Shown one piece after another: positions 26,912 through 32,692 of a DNA stretch of 32,692 bases. The translations under genes and the position numbers were made by a program. This DNA comes from Microcaldota archaeon (GTDB lineage Archaea; Micrarchaeota; Micrarchaeia; Norongarragalinales; UBA8480), in the NCBI GenBank assembly GCA_013425325.1, contig JACCLL010000041.1:1-32692 (forward strand). Reading direction: 5' to 3'. Position 1 is the first letter of the stretch. Every line of letters begins with the position of its first letter. The notes under the pieces were generated by a model. That model saw only the letters and a program-made list of their open reading frames with translations, made no database searches and was not told where the DNA came from.

Positions 26912-27561
26912 AGAAAGGACTGTACTTGAAGGCGGCGCTTGCGGCGCTCGCGCTTTTCATAATATCCGTTTCAGTCGGCTACTATGTAGAAGCACAGAAT
27001 TACTCCGCGCTTGAAACAAAGCTGGCCGACATCGAAGACAGCACGCAGACGGCCCTGCTGGTCAACCTGTTCATGCAAACCCACAATGCTTCCTCGATGT
27101 GCAGCGCGCTTGAAACGGAGTTGAGCGACGTCGAACGCGAAACTTACTCGGTCTACACGCAGCTCGAGCAAAACAAGGGAATGAACATACTCACGAACTA
27201 CGATTCCCTGCGCAAGAAATACTTCCTGATGAACATGCGGTTTTACCTGACCCTCCGCGCGTACAAGCAAAGCTGCGGCGACCCGACGCTTCAACCAATT
27301 CTCTTCTTCTACAACTCGCAAAACGAATGCCCCGAATGCGCGGCTCAAGGAAAAGTCCTCGACTCGCTGCGCCAACGCTGCTCGAATTACCGCGTTTACG
27401 CGTTTCCGAACGACGTCGAGCAAATCAGCATGATAAAAACATTCAAGGCCTACTACCACGTGGCAACCGCCCCGTCGCTAGTAGTGAACGACGAGACTCT
27501 AACGGGAATACAGGGCGAGCCACAGGTAATGGCGCGCGCTCCCTGCGTGCAAACTACATAA
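26902..27561 (+). CDS. Membrane-anchored thioredoxin-fold-like protein
   Basis: N-terminal TM (AALAALALFIISVSVGYYV), CPEC redox-type motif (27328-27339) after PILFFYNSQNE, and TAPSLVVN resembling the thioredoxin cis-Pro loop. Overlaps the GT2 stop. Confidence 0.7.
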   Translation: MEVKKGLYLKAALAALALFIISVSVGYYVEAQNYSALETKLADIEDSTQTALLVNLFMQTHNASSMCSALETELSDVERETYSVYTQLEQNKGMNILTNYDSLRKKYFLMNMRFYLTLRAYKQSCGDPTLQPILFFYNSQNECPECAAQGKVLDSLRQRCSNYRVYAFPNDVEQISMIKTFKAYYHVATAPSLVVNDETLTGIQGEPQVMARAPCVQTT

Positions 27562-27570
27562 AAGAAGAAA

Positions 27571-27654
27571 CGCGGGGAGGGGGATTTGAACCCCCGAGGC
27601 GCAAAGCGCCACCAGCTTAGCAGGCTGGCGCCATAGCCACTAGGCGACCCCCGC
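27571..27654 (-). tRNA. tRNA-Ser (anticodon GCU)
   Basis: Reverse complement GCGGGGGTCGCCTAGTGGCTATGGCGCCAGCCTGCTAAGCTGGTGGCGCTTTGCGCCTCGGGGGTTCAAATCCCCCTCCCCGCG: anticodon stem CCAGC/GCTGG with loop CTGCTAA, long class II variable arm, T-loop TTCAAAT, 7-bp acceptor, discriminator G. No intron, CCA not encoded. Confidence 0.96.
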
Positions 27655-27693
27655 ACTAGAGAAAATTATTTTGGCGCACTGCGTTATTAACGA

Positions 27694-28314
27694 TTACGAC
27701 AACAGCGTCTTTGCCGCTTGGGAAACATCCTGCGCCCTCACTACCGTGACGCCGAGGGAGGCAAGCGCGGCTTCGTCTTTAATGGACTGATTTTCCGCGA
27801 CTACGACTACATTCTTTCCTGCGCCAACTGAAGCAAGGATTTTTTCCTCGATTCCGTCGACTTCCAGCAGCGTCCCGTTTTCGTCAATGGCCGCGCTGAC
27901 TGCAGTTCCTTCCCGCAGCGTTCTTCCGCTGGCGAGCGAAGCAATCGCCATTGTAAATGCCGTGCCTGCGCTTTCGCCGCTCACTGCCTCGTGGCCACCG
28001 GTTGTTTCAAGAACAAGGTCCACTGAAGAAAGCGAGCGGCCGACAACGCGTTCGGCGTTGAGCCTTGCCTTGCGCAACGAGTTCTCCACGTCGTCGGTAA
28101 AACTGGTGCCGGCTACGTTTACGAGAATGCGTCCGCTTCCCTGAAGCAAGTAAAGCCGGAACGGAACTACTACGCCGCGGCCGTCTTCGGTTATTGCCAG
28201 TGCATTGAAGTCAATGCTCGGGCTCTGCGACGGCGCGTTATAGTAAGCAGCAAAGAAAGCGGTTGCCCCCGCGACGAACGCGATTGCTAGCACGAGCAAC
28301 AAGTTGGACTTCAC
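27694..28314 (-). CDS. Membrane-anchored Lon/S16-like serine protease domain protein (no AAA+ domain)
   Basis: N-terminal TM; GESAGTAFTMAIASLASGRTL (candidate Ser 27970-27972) and DGIEEKILASVGAG (candidate Lys 27841-27843). Confidence 0.8.
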   Translation of the reverse strand: MKSNLLLVLAIAFVAGATAFFAAYYNAPSQSPSIDFNALAITEDGRGVVVPFRLYLLQGSGRILVNVAGTSFTDDVENSLRKARLNAERVVGRSLSSVDLVLETTGGHEAVSGESAGTAFTMAIASLASGRTLREGTAVSAAIDENGTLLEVDGIEEKILASVGAGKNVVVVAENQSIKDEAALASLGVTVVRAQDVSQAAKTLLS

Positions 28315-29189
28315 TGCAAATCAACCCGCATTATTTCATAGGCTTGCGAAACGTTTGCCACTTCAATTAGTTGAACGCCCGTTTCTTCCGAGACATTCAC
28401 CGACTCTATTACCGTAACGCTTTGCGTGCGGCAGCTCGTGAACGGCGTTCCTCCGACGTACTCAGTAGTACAGGATTGGTTTTGCATCGTCCGCGAAACC
28501 GAATCAATCGACTCGCCCACCGGAACCAGGAAAAGCAAGTAACCGGCTTCCTTTACTGCACGCGCCTTGTCCAGGATTCTGCCCACGCGCGTAATCCTTC
28601 CATCCGGCTCGAGCGCGCCGGTGATCAGCGTGTCGTTGCGCAATTTTCCTTCAAGCAGCGCCAGTCCCGCAATCGCCGCGGCCGCCCCGGCGCTCCTGCC
28701 GCCCACTGCAACCGAAGGCGCGGTCAAAGAATAAAACAAGTCAAACGCGGACGCGTTGCCATCGGCGAAAGCGCGCGCGTACTCGGCGGCAACACTCAAA
28801 GAAACCTGGGTGTCGTTGTTCACAATAGGGTTCGCGGGGTCCGGAACTGGAATCCAGTTGCGCGGGCTTCCGGCAACTGCGGCAGGCCTCGCGACGACAG
28901 TCAGTTCCGCCAGAACCCCTCCTTCGGAAGCTGCTGCGGGAAGCTTTAGTTTAATCACGCGCTCTTCCGCTTGCGCAATGGGTTCAACCGAAGGACTGGC
29001 GAACGGAGCTTCTGAAGGAGTTGAAACAAAACCCGTGTTTTGAAGAGGCCGCGGAGTCGGCGAAGCAGCGGCTTGCTGGAATTCAGCAGAGTAACCCAAG
29101 TAAACAGCCATTACCGCCGCGACGGCGACCAAGAACAGCAACAACGCCTTCAAACCCAACACCTTTACGAAAGAAATTAGCTTACGCAC
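28311..29189 (-). CDS. Membrane-anchored Lon/S16-like serine protease domain protein (no AAA+ domain), second paralogue
   Basis: N-terminal TM; GGRSAGAAAAIAGLALLEGKL (candidate Ser 28692-28694) and VGRILDKARAVKEAGYLLFLVP (candidate Lys 28566-28568). Stop overlaps the next gene's start. Confidence 0.78.
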   Translation of the reverse strand: MRKLISFVKVLGLKALLLFLVAVAAVMAVYLGYSAEFQQAAASPTPRPLQNTGFVSTPSEAPFASPSVEPIAQAEERVIKLKLPAAASEGGVLAELTVVARPAAVAGSPRNWIPVPDPANPIVNNDTQVSLSVAAEYARAFADGNASAFDLFYSLTAPSVAVGGRSAGAAAAIAGLALLEGKLRNDTLITGALEPDGRITRVGRILDKARAVKEAGYLLFLVPVGESIDSVSRTMQNQSCTTEYVGGTPFTSCRTQSVTVIESVNVSEETGVQLIEVANVSQAYEIMRVDLQ

Positions 29190-29279
29190 TAATAAAAAGT
29201 CGTTTTGGGCGCTTTTTTGAAAAGCCGCTTTTTAGTGCAGGTCTTTCGAGGCGCCGGAGCGAAGGCGGAGACGCCGAAG

Positions 29280-29285
29280 AAAAAA
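29280..29285 (-). terminator. T-run 3' of SRP RNA
   Basis: A6 on the + strand (T6 on the transcript strand) directly after the closing helix of the SRP RNA. Confidence 0.5.
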
Positions 29286-29291
29286 GTGCAG

Positions 29292-29566
29292 TGCAGTTCC
29301 GGCTCCGCGGGTTGAAAACGCTGGGCCGCTTCCGGTTTGCCGAGGCTTGCCTCGTCCTTGTTTTCTGCGAGCACGCGCCAAAGGGCTTAGAGTTGCTCCT
29401 TCCGGCCTGGCTCGTTTTGCTCTTCGCCGCGTAACGCAGGGCAAGGAGTCTACGGCAGTGTCCCGGGCCGGATTCGGTCAACGAGTCCGTCCCTCGGTTT
29501 CGCCGCGCCGTAAAGGGGATTTGCGTCTGCAGGGAACCCCTAGCTCCCCAGCTAGCCGAAACTGCA
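29292..29566 (-). ncRNA. Signal recognition particle RNA (archaeal 7S RNA)
   Basis: Ends pair (helix 1): 5' TGCAGTTTCGGCT (29554-29566) with 3' AGCCGGAACTGCA (29292-29304). Alu-domain-like GGCTAGCTGGGGAGCTAGGGGTTCCCTGCAGACGCAAATCCCC. Helix 8/SRP54 site GCCAGGCCGGAAGGAGCAAC (29392-29411). TATA upstream and T-run downstream. Confidence 0.93.
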
Positions 29567-29587
29567 AACGTATTTTGGTTTCCCGCT

Positions 29588-29597
29588 TATTTAAGGC
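29588..29597 (-). promoter_or_regulatory. TATA box for SRP RNA gene
   Basis: CCTTAAATAA (minus strand), about 26 nt upstream of the inferred RNA 5' end. Confidence 0.55.
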
Positions 29598-29642
29598 AAG
29601 AGGCCAACGGGATTTTATACTCTTGATTCTTTGGTTTTGTTC

Positions 29643-29876
29643 ATGCGCGCGCAAATCGCTCTGGAGTACTTGATTCTAGCCGCGGCAGTGGTAGTGTTCG
29701 CGGCCGCAATCTACTTTTTCATCAGTGGATACGCGTACGCGCCGTCCGTCAACAAGTCGCTTACTCCTTTGTTCGGGTCAAGCGAGGGCTATAATCCGTT
29801 GAACCAGAGCGTCCCGACGCGCGGCGGCTTCTACGGATTCGTGCGAAACTGGACTACTCCAACGGTTCCTCCGTGA
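29643..29876 (+). CDS. Small class III signal peptide (pilin-like) protein
   Basis: MRAQIALEYLILAAAVVVFAAAIYFFISGYAYAPS; TATA-like TTTTATACT about 27 nt upstream of ATG 29643. Confidence 0.8.
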   Translation: MRAQIALEYLILAAAVVVFAAAIYFFISGYAYAPSVNKSLTPLFGSSEGYNPLNQSVPTRGGFYGFVRNWTTPTVPP

Positions 29877-29911
29877 AAACCGTTTTAAAGCAAAAAGCGC
29901 TTTCGTTCCTC

Positions 29912-32692
29912 ATGCGCAAGCCACGAAAAGCACAGACTGCAATCGAATACCTGCTGATGATCGGCGCAGTAATCATCTTCGTTATCGGCATAAACTACCT
30001 GGTTTCATACTACGTGTACGCGCCGAGCGAAAGCCAGGCCAACGTGGTAAGCGCAGGCATCCAACAGTTTTTGGAAGGCCTGAGGTTCGTGCCCACTGCC
30101 ACGCCGCCAGCGCCTCCATCGCTTTCATGCGGCACGACTATAAACGCGTCAGGAACTTATTCGCTCTCAAGCGACTTGGTTTGCCCGCAATACGGCTTGC
30201 TCATCAACGCGTCAAGCGTCGTCCTCGACTGCCAGCACTACACTATAACCGGCCCAATGACCGATTGTTCCTCGCCATATAGCGGAATAGCAGTCATCGG
30301 CAGCCAAACCGGAGTAACGATTCAAAACTGCATCGTAACCAATTTTTGTTACTGCATAACCGCGGGAACCGCCTGGTGGTTTGGAGAACTGTCTAACGGA
30401 ATCATAAGAGACAACTACGCCAACGCCTGCTACTACGGGTTAACCGGCTCCATGTCAAGCACTTCCTTCACAGACAACAACGCCAGCAACAACGTGTTTG
30501 CCGGAGTATACTTTGCAATCCCAAACAACGACTTTAGCAACACGCGCGCCTGCGACAACGCCGTCTTCGACTTCGATTTCGTTGCGTCTCAAGCAAGCAA
30601 CACCAACAGTTACTGCGGCAACAACTACTGCTACCAAACCGACGCCTGGAACCTCTGCACTCCCAACAACCCAACGTACGGCAACTGCCAGCACTGCTGC
30701 GGTAGGTGCCCGCCGGCAGTAACGCTGGACGCGCCGAACGGCGCTTCCTTCGCAAGACACGACGTCGTCGCCTTCAACTACACGCCTTCCGACGACGAAG
30801 CGTTCGCCAACGCAACGCTGTACACCAACGAGAGCGGAACTTGGGCAGAACGCGCCTACAACGCAAGCCCGCTGACCAACGACACGCTGAACACCATCTA
30901 CTACCAAGTCGACAACACCGGAACATTCGAGTGGAACGTCTTGGTCTGCGACGACGACGCCTGCGGCTGGGCTGCTTCAAACTATTCCTTCACAGTAACC
31001 TGCGCAGTCGGAGAAATTTGTTACTGCCCGTACGCCATTTCGCTCGCGGGAAGCTACCTGGTAACAACCGACTTGACGTCCTCGTCCGGCACCTGCATAT
31101 TCATACACGCTTCCAGCGTGAACTTGGACTGCCAGAACCACGTAATCACCGGCCCAGGAAGCGGCGAGGGAATACAAATGTATGACGGAAACTACGTTAA
31201 CGTAACGAACTGCACGATCAAAAACTTCCTGTACGGAATCCTAGCCGGCAATAACACTTATGCAAGAATAACAAACAACACGCTTTACTCTAACACCTAC
31301 GGCTTCATAGTAATAGGCAGTTTAAACAACAGTTTGTTGCAGTCCAACAACGTTTCCAACAACACACAGGACGGAGTATACTTTACGACGGGCGCCAGCG
31401 AGAACAATGATCTTACCGAAAACGTGCTCTCCAGCAATGGATACTACGGCCTGAGATCTACGTTCGCTACTTTAAGAAACTGGACTATTGCAAACAACCG
31501 GATAACATCCAACGTCTACTCGGGAATAACCTCCTACTACGAATCAGACCGGATGCTATACCTGAATATCTCGCACAACAACGTTTCTTACAACGGAAAC
31601 AATGGCTTAGTCTTGTACAACTTCGCGAACGGAACCATTTTCAACAACACGATATTCAACAACACCGGCTACGGCTTATTCCTGGGCGCCTACACTCCTG
31701 GCGACGCGGCGTACAACAACATCACCAACAACACGATAAACAACAACACAGCATACGGCGTTTACTTAGACGGATACAACGCGACGATGAAAGTCAGCGA
31801 CAACAACTTCTCTTACAACACAATCAATTACAATGCCCAATACGGCCTTTACTTCCGAAACGACTTGTACACCGGCCCAAACACTCTGTACTACAACAAC
31901 CTATGCAACAACGGAGCGTCTTACTACGACATTTACTCGCCGGCGACAGGCAGCGCGCAGACGGGCTCAACTGGCGACATGTGCGGCGCGGGCAAGTGCT
32001 ACCAGGGCGGTGTCTACAACGTGTGCGTGCCGAACGTCGGCGGCGCGGGAAATTGCCAGCAAAACTGTCCGACAGCGGCAACGCCGATTTCCTCGTGTCC
32101 ATACACTATTTCGCTCGCGGGAAGCTACGCGGTAACAACCGACTTGTCTTGCGCAGGCAACGGAATAACCGTAAGCGCTTCCAACGTCAACCTCGACTGC
32201 CAGAACCACGTGCTCACCGGACCGGGAAGCAGTACGGGAATAGGCATATCAGCAACGTACAACTACGTCAACGTCACGAACTGCACGGTCAAAAACTTCC
32301 AGAACGGAATTTCGATGAACAACAACGACTACTCCAGGCTAATCAACAACACGGCGTACTCCAACACCAACAACGGCATTTACATCCAGTCGACGAGCGA
32401 CTCAAACACTTTCCAAAACAACAACGCGTCGTACAACACGCAGCACGGAATATACTTGTACGGCGACGCGAACAGCAACCAGTTCGTCACAAACATCGCG
32501 CGCAAGAACGGTTACAGCGGAATAAACTTCAACAGCGCCAGCGGCTATCCAGGAAGCAACAACGTTTCCGGAAACACGGTTGAAAACAACACGCAATACG
32601 GCTTCTACTGCTCCGGCTGGTGCGACCCCAATTACTTCTCGAACAACCGCTTCTGCTTCAACGGCGCGTCGTACTACGACTTTTACGCGGCA
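29912..32692 (+). CDS. Class III signal peptide protein with at least three beta-helix domains, 3' truncated by window edge
   Basis: Missing from the ORF track because no stop occurs in the window. MRKPRKAQTAIEYLLMIGAVIIFVIGINYLVSYYVYAPSESQ leader; frame open for 927 codons to 32692; NosD-like repeats, Ig-like PAVTLDAPNGASFARHDVVAFNYTPSD, repeated Cys-rich caps. Confidence 0.9.
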   Translation, partial: MRKPRKAQTAIEYLLMIGAVIIFVIGINYLVSYYVYAPSESQANVVSAGIQQFLEGLRFVPTATPPAPPSLSCGTTINASGTYSLSSDLVCPQYGLLINASSVVLDCQHYTITGPMTDCSSPYSGIAVIGSQTGVTIQNCIVTNFCYCITAGTAWWFGELSNGIIRDNYANACYYGLTGSMSSTSFTDNNASNNVFAGVYFAIPNNDFSNTRACDNAVFDFDFVASQASNTNSYCGNNYCYQTDAWNLCTPNNPTYGNCQHCCGRCPPAVTLDAPNGASFARHDVVAFNYTPSDDEAFANATLYTNESGTWAERAYNASPLTNDTLNTIYYQVDNTGTFEWNVLVCDDDACGWAASNYSFTVTCAVGEICYCPYAISLAGSYLVTTDLTSSSGTCIFIHASSVNLDCQNHVITGPGSGEGIQMYDGNYVNVTNCTIKNFLYGILAGNNTYARITNNTLYSNTYGFIVIGSLNNSLLQSNNVSNNTQDGVYFTTGASENNDLTENVLSSNGYYGLRSTFATLRNWTIANNRITSNVYSGITSYYESDRMLYLNISHNNVSYNGNNGLVLYNFANGTIFNNTIFNNTGYGLFLGAYTPGDAAYNNITNNTINNNTAYGVYLDGYNATMKVSDNNFSYNTINYNAQYGLYFRNDLYTGPNTLYYNNLCNNGASYYDIYSPATGSAQTGSTGDMCGAGKCYQGGVYNVCVPNVGGAGNCQQNCPTAATPISSCPYTISLAGSYAVTTDLSCAGNGITVSASNVNLDCQNHVLTGPGSSTGIGISATYNYVNVTNCTVKNFQNGISMNNNDYSRLINNTAYSNTNNGIYIQSTSDSNTFQNNNASYNTQHGIYLYGDANSNQFVTNIARKNGYSGINFNSASGYPGSNNVSGNTVENNTQYGFYCSGWCDPNYFSNNRFCFNGASYYDFYAA
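30551..30700 (+). repeat. Cys-rich beta-helix cap, copy 4
   Basis: CDNAVFDFDFVASQASNTNSYCGNNYCYQTDAWNLCTPNNPTYGNCQHCC. Confidence 0.8.
31904..32068 (+). repeat. Cys-rich beta-helix cap, copy 5
   Basis: CNNGASYYDIYSPATGSAQTGSTGDMCGAGKCYQGGVYNVCVPNVGGAGNCQQNC. Confidence 0.8.

Noticed and set aside
29182-29673. Several ORFs of 61-137 aa on both strands
   Set aside because: Region is explained by the SRP RNA gene.
22703-32692. Short recurring AACAAC/NN-type repeats as a CRISPR or satellite array
   Set aside because: No regular repeat/spacer units; they are Asn-rich beta-helix codons within long open frames.

Overview
Gene-dense archaeal chromosomal window, probably from a DPANN-like lineage. 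That placement is inferred from archaeal-type LeuRS/TyrRS/EF-2, archaeal NusA, class III (archaellin/pilin-type) signal peptides and an archaeal SRP RNA; it was not tested. The first ~20 kb is mostly housekeeping: an NreA-like C-terminus, MscL, an FHA protein, a HEAT-like protein, an antiporter, TyrRS, the L30e-NusA-S12-S7-EF-2 cluster, a Fic protein, an OGG-type glycosylase, an ACT protein, an M42 peptidase and LeuRS. Two large secreted putative proteases (C25/caspase-fold-like and PQQ-propeller+M64-like) are embedded in it. From ~20.4 kb to the end the content is envelope- and surface-related: an Rd-FTR-like reductase, a cupredoxin lipoprotein, and class III signal peptide proteins, three of them fused to right-handed beta-helix domains. 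The same stretch carries a GT2 glycosyltransferase, a membrane thioredoxin-like protein, tRNA-Ser(GCU), two overlapping membrane-anchored Lon/S16-like proteins, and an SRP (7S) RNA gene that the ORF track covers with spurious ORFs. Best leads: the pilin-leader/beta-helix locus with its repeated Cys-rich cap, a 10-bp inverted repeat bracketing the fic TATA box at 42-bp spacing, a near-perfect 20-bp palindrome in a divergent promoter, the SRP RNA with a possibly shortened helix 8 tip, and the extracytoplasmic protease set.
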